Source of the DNA: Arthrobotrys musiformis
Lineage: Eukaryota > Ascomycota > Orbiliomycetes > Orbiliales > Orbiliaceae
Direction of reading: 5' to 3'
NCBI GenBank assembly: GCA_036971715.1
Contig: JAVHJL010000002.1
Span: 2,574,501 to 2,638,500 of the forward strand
DNA length: 64,000 bases
The notes under the pieces are model-generated. The model was not told where the DNA came from, did no database searches, and saw only the letters and a program-made list of their open reading frames with translations. Positions 1 through 12,256 of the stretch are shown piece by piece (position 1 is the first letter of the stretch; every line of letters begins with the position of its first letter). A program made the translations under genes and the position numbers.

Positions 1-1739
1 TATGCAAATTCTCGCCGGGGAGGTTTGAAAATGATATACTGATATTTTATAGTGGCCACTGGGCGGGACAACTTGGCGATGGGGTATATAAGCCCCCAAA
101 CCTAGCTCGTATATATATTATATAAAGTACTAACGGGATAATAGCGGGCAATAAGCCTCTTCGAAAGCACAAACCCCACCACCGGCATCCGCTACGAATG
201 GCAGCTCAAAGGCGCCGGAACAACCCCCTACTCCCGTTTCGCGTATGCCCCCCCTCCCCCAATCCACCCACCCAAATACTAAACTAAAAGGTCAAAAAAG
301 AGACGGCAAAGCAGTTCTCCGCTCCTCGATCCGTGAATTCATCGTCTCCGAAGCCCTCCACGGCCTCGGAATCCCCACCACCCGCGCCCTCTCCCTAACC
401 CTCCTCCCCACGAAAAAGGCGCAAAGGGAAACAACAGAACCCTGCGCCATCGTCACCCGCTTCGCGCAATCATGGCTCAGAGTCGGCACCTTCGACCTCC
501 CCTACAGCCGTAACGACCGAAACCTCACCCGAAAACTAGCAAACTATGCGATCGAGGAAGTTTACGGCGGGGTAGACAATCTAGGCGGCCCCAGGGAGGA
601 TGGAGAACCCGACGGCGAGCCGAATAGATATGAATTATTTTACAGGGAGGTCGTGAGACGGAATGCTAGAACCGTGGCGTACTGGCAGGCGTACGGGTTC
701 ATGAACGGGGTGTTGAATACGGATAACACGAGTATTCTGGGATTAAGCCTCGACTTCGGCCCCTTCAGCTTCATGGACGTAAGTCCCCCCCCTCCCAAAC
801 AATTTTTTTTAAAAAAAGTATTAACGAAAAAAAGAACTTCGACCCCTCCTTCACCCCAAACCACGACGACTCCTCCCTCCGCTACTCCTACCGCAATCAA
901 CCCACAATAATCTGGTGGAACATGGTCCGCCTCGGCGAATCCCTCGCCGAACTCTTCGGCCTCGGAAACCTAGTCGATTCCCCGCAATACCTATCCTCGG
1001 GCCTCCAACCCTCACAACTCGAACCCCTAACCGAACGCGCAGAACGCATCATCGACCGCGCCGGCGAAGAATACAAAAATACATTCATAACAACATACCA
1101 ATCCCTCATGTCCCGTCGGCTCGGCTTCTCCTCCCAACGAGACTCGGATATGGAAAATCACTTCACCACCACGTTGGACCTTATGGAGAAACTGGGGCTG
1201 GATTTCAATCACTTCTTCAGACGGCTCGCCGACCTCCCCATCTCACACATGGAAAGCGAGGATAGTAGAATCATGGCGTCAGAGCACTTCTTCAACGCGA
1301 ACTCGGCGGTAAACATGCCAGGACTGGCAAAAGACAAAGCCAACGAAAAGGAAAAGGCCAAAAAGGAAATCGCAGAGTGGCTGGGTAAGTGGAGAGAAAG
1401 ACTGGGCGAAGAAGAAGGCGGGTTGGATGATGAAAGGAGGCAGAGGGAGATGAAGAAGGTTAATCCGAGGTTTTTACCCAAGAACTGGGTGTTGGACGGT
1501 ACACACACCCCCTTCGAACCATATATCAGAAGGATCATTACTAACAAAAAGTAAAAATAGAACTAATCAACCGCGTCCAACGTAGCGGTGAAAGGGATAT
1601 CCTACATAAAATCCTAGACATGTCATTACGGCCTTTCGAAGATCATTGGGGCCCGGAGAGCGAATGGGCCGAGGAGGATAGACTTTGCGGAGACGTACCG
1701 CCACAGGATGCCGGAATGCAGTGCTCCTGTAGCTCATAA
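1..1739 (+). CDS. selO: SelO/YdiU-family protein AMPylase, 3' part (gene runs off the left edge)
   Basis: SelO proteins are mitochondrial pseudokinases that transfer AMP to protein substrates; yeast Fmp40 is the fungal member. Visible exons: 53-83, 145-242, 301-778, 835-1498, 1561-1739; the window seems to open inside an intron ending at 52. Spliced protein shows the family core in order: GHWAGQLGDGRA, QLKGAGTTPYSRFADGKAVL across the 243-300 intron, SSIREFIVSEALHGLGIPTT, NTDNTSILGLSLDFGPFSFMD, then NFDPSFTPNHDD. The C-terminus reads MQCSCSS before the TAA at 1737, so cysteine stands where animal SELO carries selenocysteine. The N-terminal quarter lies outside the window. Introns are 56-62 nt with CTAAC-like branch sites. 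Family assignment is firm; target proteins cannot be inferred. Confidence 0.93.
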
Positions 1740-2280
1740 AAGACGTTCTACAGCATTAAACTCAAAAGAGTGGGTTCTATGGTTCTCTATAGATATATAG
1801 ATATATATACCAACCCGGCACTTTTATACATTAAAGATAACACTTTCTATTTCTCATTCATTCAATGTTGCATCCCGTCATACCAGATCGCCATTCGATA
1901 TATAATATCCACTGCTTAAAAAAGAAACCCCAAAAAAAGTATTTAAATAACTACAATGAAAATTTATAATTACGAATGTCCTTTTCTTTCTCTCAAAGAA
2001 AAAACTTTTTTTTTGCGTCTTCGTTTTTGTGTCTTTAAATTCCATTCGCATTTTCGTCATCCTCAAAAGAAAAAGAAAGAAAAAGAGAAACACCAAAAAT
2101 GAGAAGATGTAGGCCTTAAGAATTTAGAAGAAGGGGGAGAAGACCTGAGTGTGGTGGCAGATAGCTAATGGCCTTTTCTGTATGTTTGTTCTTCCCAACG
2201 TGTCATTTCTCGTCTCCAAAGTTGTATTGTAATAGCGGGAATAGTTCTTATCAATTCCAGGAACAAAACGTCCCGCCCAC
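1740..2280. other. Convergent spacer between selO and erd2 3' ends
   Basis: AT-rich sequence with long A and T runs (around 1918-2100). No conserved open frame is seen on either strand. It probably carries the two 3' UTRs. Confidence 0.6.
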
Positions 2281-3388
2281 TTAAACCGGAAGCTCAAACT
2301 TCCTTCCCTGTAGAACCCTACACAACCCCCAACCGTTAGTACCCCCCTCAACAAAAACCAAAAATAGGTACCAAAAAACAGGAAACATATAGAGAAAAGG
2401 AGAGGGGAATAAACTTACTTGGTATAATAAATATAAAAGAAATCAGAATACAACACCGTTTGAATAACACCAGCAATAACCGACAGTGGATCCCAGAAAG
2501 TCGAAGTCAGGTACCTATAGATCCAATTGGGAATGTAGAGCGCTCGGTACGCTCCCAAAGCGAAGATATAGTGCGTGGTGATAGTTTCGGCTGCACCTGT
2601 CCGTTGTACCATAAACAACTGTGGCAGGATGGCGACACTTTCCAACCAGATACTGAAGGTCCAGAGGATCTATAGTCAATCAAAGATAGTTTTTATTAGC
2701 AATTAAAATAATTGATTATTTGAGTGAAGGAAGGAAGGAAGGGGGAAAGCACCTCAGCAGGAGTCCACTTGTATGGGAACAACACCGCCAGAACAGCAGC
2801 ACCTCCAATCAGGTACCGGACCTTGAAGGTATCAATGTTGGGGTCGTGGGTGGGCTTGAAGGGTCCGGTCATGAGGTGGAGAACGTAGGCCGATGAACCG
2901 ATAAATATGATCTTCATGGTGGAGTTGTACAGGGCGAAGGTCCAGAAGAGATCTGTATGATGACGCAATTGTGAGTTTTTCATTCTTCAGGGGTTGTTGG
3001 ACCTTTTCCACGGCCACAGCCGTAAGGGAGAAGCAGTAAGAAAGAGGGGGGGCTACCTAGGTATCTTGTAACGTATACGAGAAGGTATAAAGCCTGCGAT
3101 TTGAATGATATGCCCGAGCAGCTCTAGAGGAAGGGTTAGTTATTTTGACAGAAACTCGAGAAGGGGAGGAAGCTACCTTACCTTGCTCGTCATCATCTTG
3201 TGGATAAGTATGAAGATACTTATCAGGTGAAATAGATCACCTAGCAAGTAGACACGCCGCCGTTAGTATTGAAGAAGGGAAAGGACAATCAAAGCTCTCC
3301 CAAGCCACCCATCATTGCCATCCCAGGGGCTCAGAGTTCCGGATTCAAGATGGAATAAAGACCCACCAGCAAGTCGAAAGAGATTCAT
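2281..3388 (-). CDS. erd2: ER lumen protein-retaining receptor (KDEL/HDEL receptor)
   Basis: Erd2 is a seven-helix Golgi membrane receptor that returns HDEL/KDEL proteins to the ER in COPI vesicles. Exons (minus order): 3367-3388, 3182-3240, 3057-3123, 2753-2952, 2419-2669, 2281-2317; they sum to 636 nt, 211 residues, the usual family length. The product starts MNLFRLAGDLFHLISIFILI, contains SKSCSGISFKSQALYLLVYV, ILWTFSIWLESVAILPQLFM and GAAETITTHYIFALGAYRAL, and ends KVLQGRKFELPV. The last exon is only 37 nt and is preceded by a TACTAAC branch site; ignoring that splice would stop the protein early at YYTK. The 5' side (3389-3560) is pyrimidine-rich on the coding strand. Identity is secure from length and near-continuous conservation. 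Confidence 0.97.
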
Positions 3389-5325
3389 CTTGAATGAACT
3401 TCAGCCCTAAACAATGACAGGCGAACAAGATTCCCTCCCAATATCAATGATAAGCCCCTTCTTCTTCTTCTCTTCTTGCTCTTTCCTCCCAAGTGTCTCC
3501 CTTTCTTTCTTTCGTGTTTCGAAAAACCCTCGTCCCCAAGGTCGTGATGTAGTTGAAGGATACAGATGATGATGTCGCTCAATGGCCGTCGTTTGAAAGT
3601 CGCACGCGATCAGCGTTATACACGGGGGAATTGGGTGTGCAGTCGGTTTCCTTCGCGACTCGTTGTTCGTTGTTGGGGAGAACCTTTCTCAGGTCGTCGA
3701 GTTGAAAGTAGGAAAGTGAGCTGTGTTATCCTCCTTGGGGCGCGCACACAGGGAAAGCTAATGTCGGCGGAATCGAGAAAGCTAGTGATCGCGGACGTTT
3801 ACATGTACGGACTTCGGTGGACGGGGGGATATTCGATTTCCGCTGTGGATGGGCCCTGGAGCGAGAAGCAGGGAGGCTTTAAATGGACATGGACGGGATC
3901 GATCTATGGGGGCAGATGATTGCATGGAAGGAGAAGGGAAGGAAGGGACGGTAATATCTCATTCATTCAGATCTGTCTGCAATGAGGACACGTTTTGGGA
4001 CAGCCAAGCTTCATCTTCATTACCTGGCCGGTATCCTCTCTCGAACACACAACGCACTGCAAAACCCTCGCCGGGAATGTTGCAGATAAAATCTAAAGTA
4101 TGCTGCGGACCGAAAAGGCTATTGACTCGCAGAATCTAGGGGTTCTTAGGAAGCACTTGTATCATAGGGAGTGTAAGAATGGCATCTATTTTATTATCAT
4201 TATAATGACAATCATTACGCAGGGGAGTTCATATACACAGGGAGGAAGAAGAGCATGCAGTTCAGTATCCAACGGAGGGCCGTGACTTCCGAATTTCAAT
4301 TCGCAAGTTAACATCAAAAGACGTCAGGTGAAAAGAGAGTGAGAGAAGAGAGTAAAAAAAAAAGTGTATCAGCTATATGAGCGAAGGTATGCAAGAGATA
4401 TTACAAGCGCTGGCATCCACAACGACCATTCTCCAGGAACAGCCCTCCAAAGGTGACCAGTCGCTCCTGATTAAAAACGAAGAAAAGGATTCGAAAACAC
4501 AGGCCCGATGATTGATACAACAGAAGAGAAGCAGCAGCAAAGATATATCGAAAGGAAACAACAAAAGTAGTAATAAAAAGAATACAATTACCTTTTGGGC
4601 GGAAAGACTGGTGTGACGCCGTTGGGATATGCTCCCTTTCCAAGAATAGGTCCCTCTCTATCATTGCATAGAAACTTTTTAAGCCTTCCAAATTCCTGAA
4701 ACCGTTCCAACAATAAAATTCAAAAAAAATAAAAAAATAAAAAAAAATTCGAGGAGTTCAAAAAGAAGAAAAAAAGGATGCGAGCTATGTAGAAGTATAA
4801 ACGCCATTGTTTTCGTTTATCTCATCCTTCGTACCCATAGCGGCAGCCCCGATGCAGTTCGGATGATAGTTGGTACCTGCAGCTGCCGCCACCAATCGTA
4901 ATCCTTCTTGCGTCAACCTCTTGCAGTATTGAAACCCCCCAGACAAAATGATCGCTCCAAAAATAAAACCGAGTTCATGAAGTGAAAAATGGAACCAAAA
5001 GAGTAAAACTCAGAGAAGAGAGCAGAAAGAGAAAAACAAAACACATCGAAAAAAGGGGTCGTAAACTCTATATTCGTTAGTAGGGGTATTTGTCGTGCGG
5101 GTAGATAAAGATCTGGGAAAAGAAACTTTTTGGGAATCTAGGGCAGGTACAGAAAGCAAATAATATGTATCATCAAGCCGACAGGAAAGAAAGAAAAACA
5201 GAAAGAAAAAAATGATGAAAGATAAGAAGAGATGAAGAAAAGGATATAAAATAAAGTGAAATAAGAATAGATGGTATGCTGGAAGGGCTGGGTGAGGTAA
5301 AATGGGAAAGCTGGAATCGGTGTTT
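3389..5325. other. Intergenic, erd2 upstream / byr4 downstream
   Basis: Holds the erd2 promoter (CT-rich on the minus strand just above its ATG), A/T homopolymer stretches near 4350 and 4730, and the likely byr4 3' UTR below 5325. Open frames on the plus strand at 3566-4139 look like chance. A short minus-strand frame at 4785-5009 is discussed in the findings. Confidence 0.5.
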
Positions 5326-8300
5326 TTAGTTGTAATCACCGTCCACCTTTGAGAGAGCGATTTCGCGAAGCTCCCAAGATCTGTTGGGGTCTCGGGCATC
5401 ATTAGAGGATATCCAGCCGGTGACTTTCCTTCGCCATCGCTGCTCTTCCTCCTTTTGTCGCTTTGTGAATTCTGGGCCAACATCAAACTCCTCTGCCGTC
5501 ATTAGGTCGTTAAGAGATACACCGTGTGCACTATCTCGGGTGCTTCGTTCAGTCATAGAATTCGTATCCTTGAGGTCGTCAATGTCGGCTAAAGCATTGG
5601 CCTCGTCGTCCGAGCCGGTGTCGTCCACCTTGAGCCAGCACATGTGGTTGGGATCGAACACCATCTTCCCGACAACCTGAATGTTCTTGGATGATTTGAC
5701 GCTGGATATGAGGGCTGGACGTGGAAGTGCGGTGGGGAGCATTTCTTCTTTATCAAAACCGCGAACTGCATGTTCGTTTCCTTCCCATCGATAGGCTGTC
5801 GGGTTGTAAATCATATCGTTGACGGCTATAAAAAGAAAAAGAAAAAAACATTAATCAATTTGGGATCATTAAATTCATTAGGTGGAGGAACTACTAACAC
5901 TTTGCCTGAGCTGGCAAGGTCGCTGCGGTGATGAGCTGTGGTTTTTGAGGCATATCATGGTTGAGGCGCTTTGGGACTTTGTTGCGCCAGGACGGTCGCT
6001 TGTGTTCGATTTCGCCTACGAGCGGGAGGGCACCTCGTTGTGCCGAAGGAGGGGTTATAAGACCTAGCATTTTAATTAGCACCTGGAGGAATCCTAATAA
6101 AAAATTTTAGACAAGGGAGAAAAAAGAAACATACGACGGTTGGAGCGCGGTAGCTTAGCTTCCTTCACGGGTAGAGTTCCTTCCGGAGGAGCGACAGTGT
6201 TAAGAGTTGCCCTTTTAGTAGACCGTAGGGCTCGAGGAGCTCCTTGGCCGACGGGCTTGACGGTGAATTTACTCTCGAGTTTGAGGCTTGTTGGGAGGTC
6301 GTCGAAGCCGTCCAGTTCGTTACCAACGCCATAGTGCCGTTTCTTTACCGGGGCTAGCATAAAATTTGTCGAGGCAGCTTCCTTTCGGAGAGGTTCTGGT
6401 GCTATAGCTCCGGATGTAGATGGAGATCCGAACGGTCCAATTGGCGTCGTAGCAGCTTGAGCGTTACGAAGAGGAGAACGCTCTCTAATCCTTGACGACC
6501 GGCTTGGGGGGCGGGAATCCTGTGAAGACGGAGGACGTAGGGCTTTGGCAGATGATTTTCGCTGGAGTTTGCTGAGAACATGCTGCGATTGCGACTGGGA
6601 CGCGCCTGCTGGAAGGAAGGGTGGCCTCTGGGAGGGCGTCGATGGTCGGCCTGGAGACTTAGAGCGACTCCCGATGCTAGCGCGAGAAGAAGGTCGGGAT
6701 GAATTTGGATTCATATATCTATTTATCGAATGGCTCTGCTCCGCGGATGGCGATTTTGGTGGTGGACCACGGGATTCCGACCGATTACTTGTTCGAGATG
6801 CAGCGCGACTGTTGTTTCGGGATGGCGGCCGATTGGGCATGGTGCGAGAAGGCGGCCTGTTGACTGGTAAACCCTTGTATCCGCCTCGAACTGGTAGCAT
6901 TGTCGGTATGGTAGGGATTGTGTCATTCTCGGTGAAGAAACTTCGAGGGATTGGAGGCACGGGAGGAGGGAGAGCCTGGGGAAGTTTCATAGGGGCCGAG
7001 TTCTGGGCTTTGAGGTTGGGGGTTGATCTCTGGGGTCGAAGAAGTCGCGATTGCTTGCTAGGATCGGTTCTTTTGAGAGTGGGTTGGGGCCGTTTTTGGT
7101 CATCTCCTTTCTGGGATTCGATGCTAATTTCCAGAGAAGCTGGGCGGCCTGGCGTGCTGCCCTCGTCAACCGATTCTAGCGTGCTGCTGTGATTGGAGCT
7201 GATGGACAACCTTCGTGCGTGGGATTTTTTGATCTTCTGTTCCCCGATTCTGGTAAAAGTCAACGTGACAGCGCTTCTCCTGGGGCTGGTGGGCGTGGCT
7301 TTTAAGAGAATGTTTTTGTTGCGATTGATTCTGGGGCTCAGAAGGCCTCCCTCTCCGATTTCAATGTCGGCCAGGAAATCATCCTTGGTGGAGTTCTCGC
7401 CAGCATTTCGAAGGTCGGATGCGGTTCTGGCGAGCAATCTGGACTTCCGTTTTTCCTCAAGCGCATGTTGGAAATCGAAATCGGCCTGGGGCAACTCGAT
7501 ACAGTTAAAACTCTCGTCTTCGCTTTCCATGGTGAAAGTGCTCGCCAGACTAGGGCTCATGGTTGACATGATGGAGTTGGATCGATATCTTCCACCGTGC
7601 CTGGTACCCAAACTTCCCTCCGCCAGCTCGTCGGTATCGCTGTCCATGAAATTTGACAAATTAGCTTGAATTTCGGATTTTCTGAAGTCACCGTTGGAAA
7701 CCGGTAGATCGGTCGGAAGATCGTCGATAGCCTCGAAGGGGTCGTCGCTGGGAGGTGGCAACTTGGCAGCGAGTGCCTGTTCGGATGGGATTTCGGGAGT
7801 TGGTAGTCTGAAAGCATCGATCAAAGGACTTCTCCTGGGAGATCTTCTGTGGGCTCGAATGGTTGGAATGTCGTCCTCGTCGTGGAATTGGCTCCTTTCG
7901 TCTTCGGAGGAGGTTTGGAAGGCGTCGAGGGGAAACTCGCTGCTTCTGACCTTTTTCACGGTTAAAAACTTGGGAACGGAGGTGTCTATTTCGAGATCTT
8001 CAACCCAGTCGACTTTGACTACGCGCTTGGAAGAAGCGCCTATTTTTCTGATGGAACCCCCGGTAAGAGCTGAAGCCGGAATGTCCTTCGGCAAGGGAAT
8101 GCCGGCTTTGTTGGCAGAACGGATGGCATCTTCGGGAGAGATTATAGAGGCAGAATGGGGCAAGATGAAATCCTTTTCCATGTCGTCCATGAAGGCGAGG
8201 TCGTGGAGGGTATCGCTGGCGACGGAGAGGCGAGAAGGGGTGGAGCCACGGTCGCTGAAGCGAGAGGAGGGTTTGGACATGCGAAGTTCGCCGACATCTT

Positions 8301-8379
8301 TGAAGTCATCGTCATCGTCCCATGATTCGATAGCTAAGCTCGGAGAAGCACCTTTTTTCTTCAGAGGTGATGTTTCCAT
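5326..8379 (-). CDS. byr4: Byr4/Bfa1-type mitotic exit/septation network GAP scaffold
   Basis: Byr4 (Bfa1 in budding yeast) with Cdc16/Bub2 forms the two-part GAP that holds the spindle-pole GTPase Spg1/Tem1 off until anaphase. Exons: 6135-8379, 5899-6063, 5326-5825; total 2910 nt, 969 residues. The N-terminus METSPLKKKG is followed by SLAIESWDDDDDFKDVGEL, the short acidic box with which fungal Byr4 proteins start. A long Ser/Pro/Arg-rich low-complexity middle follows. The C-terminal exon carries VNDMIYNPTAYRWEGNE and VVGKMVFDPNHMCWLKVDD, the hallmark segment of the family. The first donor is GTATGT; the second is GTTAGT after codon AAG, chosen because it alone keeps frame. The middle is poorly conserved, so identity rests on both ends. 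Confidence 0.88.
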
Positions 8380-9662
8380 CCCTCGGGAGAGTTGAGTATC
8401 CGGGGCAGCTTGGCGGTTAGGTTTGGTGAAGTTGGAGATGATGGTGAGGATGAAGAGATTTCTTGGTGTTTGTGTGTCGAAAGTGATCGAGTGTCCTTTT
8501 CGGTGTAGTTCCTTTCTCGTAAAATATTTATGATTACTCGGATGCCAGATCCCTGGGAGGAAGGAATTTAGAAAATCGATAAATGGATATTGTATATATT
8601 GAAGCTGAAGTTAAATTCGATGTTTCGATAATAAATTAGTTTGAGGTTGCTTTCGTTGGTTGTTTCTATGTCTATCGTGGCTATGGGTTTTTTTATATTT
8701 ATTTAATTTATGAAGGTCGTTAGGATTAATTACGAGGGATGATGATGTTGATGTTGATGGTGGAGGCGACGATGATGGTGGTGGTGATGGTGATGGTTGA
8801 TTGTCGTACGAGCATGAAAATGTTGAGGTTGAAGCTGAAGTCGACGATGGTGTTGGTGGTGGTGATGTTGATGATGTCTGTTGGAAGAGGAGGAGGAGGA
8901 AGAGGGAGAAGGAGGAGGAAGAGGAGAAGCAAGCAGGCCAGGAACCAAGGAAGCAGAGGAAGAAGAAGAGGAAGAAGAAGAAGAGAGAAGAGCACAGAGA
9001 GCAGAGGGAAGAATGTGTGCAGCAGCTTGCAGGAACTGGCAGGAACACTGGCAGGTTACAGCTACGAGCTACGGACAGGACAGGACAGGACACAGACAGG
9101 TACCGTTGAGAGAGCTGGGTTGGGTCAGGACAGAGCAGCACAGAACTGAACTGAGGGCCCCTTTCCCTGCAAACGACGGGCACTTCTCCTCCTCCAACCC
9201 AGCCTTTTCGAGGGCCGGTGAAGATTTTTCTTTTCTTTGGTTTTCCTTTTTTTCCCTTTCCTCAACTTGTGCATGAATCAAACCCGAGACTAGTTTCCTG
9301 GGCTGGGATGGGATTGGGCTGAACTGGGATGGAACCGGACTCGATTGGATGGGCCTCCAGAGGGAGAGACGCACCGAAGGCCGCTAGAAGGAACCGACTG
9401 CCACTTTGGCCCCGTTTGGCTCCATTCGGACCCATCTTTGAAGCTTTGGGGTTGGGTTTGGGTTTGGGGCCCTCGTGGTAAATCAGTAGCTGGGAATTTG
9501 GTGACTACGCTGTGCATATGCACTCCATTTGACTAAGTAGCTTCGATATTATCATGACTACATCATCATTATTTTCGCTATTATAAATACAAATACAAAT
9601 ACAAACATAAAACCCTCCCGTCGCCAGACTCCAGCATAGATAGACCGAGTAAATAACATAAA
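8380..9662. other. Divergent byr4/xrcc4 promoter region with low-complexity tracts
   Basis: Contains GATGTT/GATGGTG repeats (about 8735-8880), a purine-rich GGA/GAA tract (8885-9010), four GGACA copies (9071-9091) and G-rich GGGATGG-like sequence (9299-9345). No gene is seen. Open frames here are by-products of triplet repeats. Confidence 0.6.
8735..9010. repeat. Triplet and purine low-complexity tract
   Basis: Imperfect GAT/GTT/GGT triplets run from about 8735 to 8880, then an almost pure A/G strand (GAGGAGGAGGAAG-type) to about 9010. Repeat-only frames on both strands read as His/Asn or Glu/Arg runs and are not credible genes. Confidence 0.8.
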
Positions 9663-11134
9663 ATGCGTCCGTCAAAGATCCTCCGAGTCGCCCGGTCCGA
9701 TGGCGAAAAGGAAGGGGAATCGGCCGTCATCCTCCACGTCCAGCCCACAGCTGCCACCATCCCTCTCAACGTTTCCATAACCGCCACTGACGGCTCCGAC
9801 GGCTACGGTTTGACGCGTGCGTGCCCCCTCTCTTTTTCCTCCCATCCGCTAATTCTTTTAAGACTCGAGCTAATGGATTGTGGAATTCTGTAGTAAAGGA
9901 CAGCAAGACAAAGGCTCTCAAGGACCCTTCTTCGGAACAGAGCGATGATGACTGGAAAGCTGTCCTCAGAGCTGTTCTCCTAGCTGATGCTCCCCCAGAG
10001 GAGCTCCACCTGCTCAGCAACATCCAGCTCTCCGCTCTCGTCAAGGGCGACTCCATTGCTGTATGTCTCTCCCTCTCTTTAACCCTACTATACATACTAT
10101 ATATAGTATAGCATGGAATATATATATTATTATTATAAAATAAACACTAACAGTTTGTTTTAGGTCAGCGTGAGGGAGGACGTCGGTGGCATCCGAGTAC
10201 GTTCTCACACCCTATTCTCATATATTAATATATGACTGTTTGTCTGTGTGTGTGTCTAATAGCAAGAATATAGAGAAGACTGGGCGTGCTCAACTTCACA
10301 CCCCAGGATGTCGAGATCGAGCTCTGGGATTGGCTGGACGCCGTCTCCAAAGAGAAAGACGACGCCGTTGTACGTTCCCCCCTCTACTATTTTAAATACT
10401 CCGTTCGACCAAAATATATTATCGCGATACTGATTTTAATATTGTTTATAAAAAAAACAGATTCGGTCGTTTAAAGCAGAGAAAGAGGCAGCGGAGGCTA
10501 GAGCGAAACTAGAAAAGCTGGAAAGGCAGATACAGGATCTGTCCTCTGCGAAGAAGAAGCATGAGGATGCCCTAATCCTGCAGTTCCAGCGCCTCCTCAA
10601 CGAGAAGAAAAAGAAAATCAGAGAACTTTCACGGGGTATTCTTTCCCTCCCTTTCCTCCACTATTTTTATTCTACATATATAAAATATTTATTCTAACTA
10701 ATGCCTTTAAATTTGGTGTTTATGAAAAAGGTCAACGGAGCATTGCAGGCATCGCAGGTGTTCCAGGTCCAGCAGCGGGTGGTAGTGGTGGTGTTTCAGA
10801 TGGTCTAGACGAGGAGGAACCCGTGGAATCGAAACCCAGACTGGCGGAATCGAAACCAAAAAAGAAGGCGGCAGCCACAACATCCAAAACATCGTCAATA
10901 TCGAAAACAATCTCCGGGAGGAAAAGAAAGCAGCAAGAAAAGGAAGAAACACCTCCATCCGAGCATGGTAATGACGATGATAATGACACCGATAGTGGAG
11001 ATGAAATGGTTGTGGATCGGGACAGTCTCGAGGACGAGGAGGATAGCCTGAAATTCGACCCGGAAGCGGAGGACCGTCAGACCACGGATGATGACACCCT
11101 GGGTGGCACAACCGACGAGGACGAGGAGCTGTAG
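9663..11134 (+). CDS. xrcc4: XRCC4/Lif1-family non-homologous end-joining factor
   Basis: XRCC4 binds and stabilises DNA ligase IV in end joining. Exons: 9663-9816, 9894-10060, 10164-10196, 10274-10369, 10461-10635, 10731-11134; 1029 nt, 342 residues. The N-terminal head (about residues 1-150) has the family order: VILHVQPTAATIPLNVSITA, DDDWKAVLRAVLLAD, then LGVLNFTPQDVEIELWDWLD. Next is a coiled coil rich in Lys/Glu ending ILQFQRLLNEKKKKIREL, which matches the XRCC4 stalk motif LNEKKxKIR. The tail is long, acidic and Ser/Thr-rich, with a basic KSGRKRK-like patch, as in XRCC4 tails phosphorylated by CK2. A 33-nt exon (10164-10196) sits in the head. Fungal XRCC4 proteins diverge strongly, so the stalk motif carries most weight. 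Confidence 0.85.
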
Positions 11135-12256
11135 ACCTTCTCGCTATACTCACCCACCATGCCCACCAGTGTACCTGTGATGTTCCGAGTAGTGCAATAT
11201 TATAAACTTGAATATCCAGAGCCCAAGAGTGACTACTGCTTATACATGAAGACGGTAGAGTAAATGATATAGATCAAGTAGAATGGGGTTAGTCATCGCC
11301 ACAAGCATCACAACATCTCGAATGAATGTACGAGAAGAGTTAGCCAGGGCGCAATCCGAATCCGAATTCTGTGCCTGGGTCCGGGTTCTGGTCTGGGTCT
11401 GTGTGCCTGTGCTGGTGCTGGTGCTGGTGCTGGTGCCTGTCCTGTGCCTGGGCCTGTGCCAATGCCACAGACACAACACAAGGGCCCCCCTCCACAGTCC
11501 ACTGCCCACCGAACGAAGCCTTGTTTAGTCTCGTGGAGCCTTTTCTCGATCGAAACCCCCCAAACATCGCATCTCCACCAATTAAACACTCCATCGTCAA
11601 CCTCCATCATCAACCACCACCACCACTTACCACCACCACCACCATTATTATTATCATCATCATCACCATCGAACCGACCATCGACATCACATCCTAAACT
11701 ATCACCATATCCTTCACCAATCTCCACCGGTCACCGTAACTGTCGTCATCATAATCATAAACATCACCATCCGAACAACCTCGCCTTATCCTTCCTTCCT
11801 CCCTTCCTCGAACCATCCATCTCGGCACTCCTACCGACTCAAAACACCGTTCCCGAGTTTCTCCCTCTCCTCTGCCTCACCCTCTGACGCCTCGAGTCGA
11901 AACTCGCACGCTAAAACGAAAAGAAAAAACACACAAAAAAATCCCCGCTCTTCCCGTCACACCTTCTCCTTCTCTCCCACCGCCCCCTTCTGCGGCGCCG
12001 ACCGTTCCACTAATTATCCTTCCTCCCTTCGGCCCGTCTGCCTCTTTCTATCGTTTTCTATTTTCGCTCTCTCGCTCTCGCCCTCGTCCTCTCACATTTT
12101 CTCACACACTCTCGTCCTCTTCCTCCTTGTGTGTTTGTGTGCGTGCGTGTGTGAATCCGCACTGGCGCCTTTCCATTCTCCTTCCGTCCAAAGCTCTCCC
12201 CTGCCGATTCTGTTTGGGATTCGTTCCCTACACAACGGCCGCCGCTTAGCAGCGTA
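11135..12256. other. Intergenic, low-complexity, pyrimidine-rich promoter
   Basis: Tandem GGTGCT/GTGCCT units (11405-11460), CAC/CAT/ATT triplets (11600-11680) and a long C/T-rich stretch (about 11880-12190) leading to the ATG at 12257. The CT-rich part looks like a fungal promoter/5' UTR. No gene is supported. Confidence 0.6.

Noticed and set aside
6545..8395. Long plus-strand frames opposite byr4
   Set aside because: They are shadows of the minus-strand coding exon; no family match.
8611..9183. Several overlapping frames (Ser/His-rich on minus, Glu/Arg-rich on plus)
   Set aside because: They are translations of GAT/GGA low-complexity DNA in every frame.
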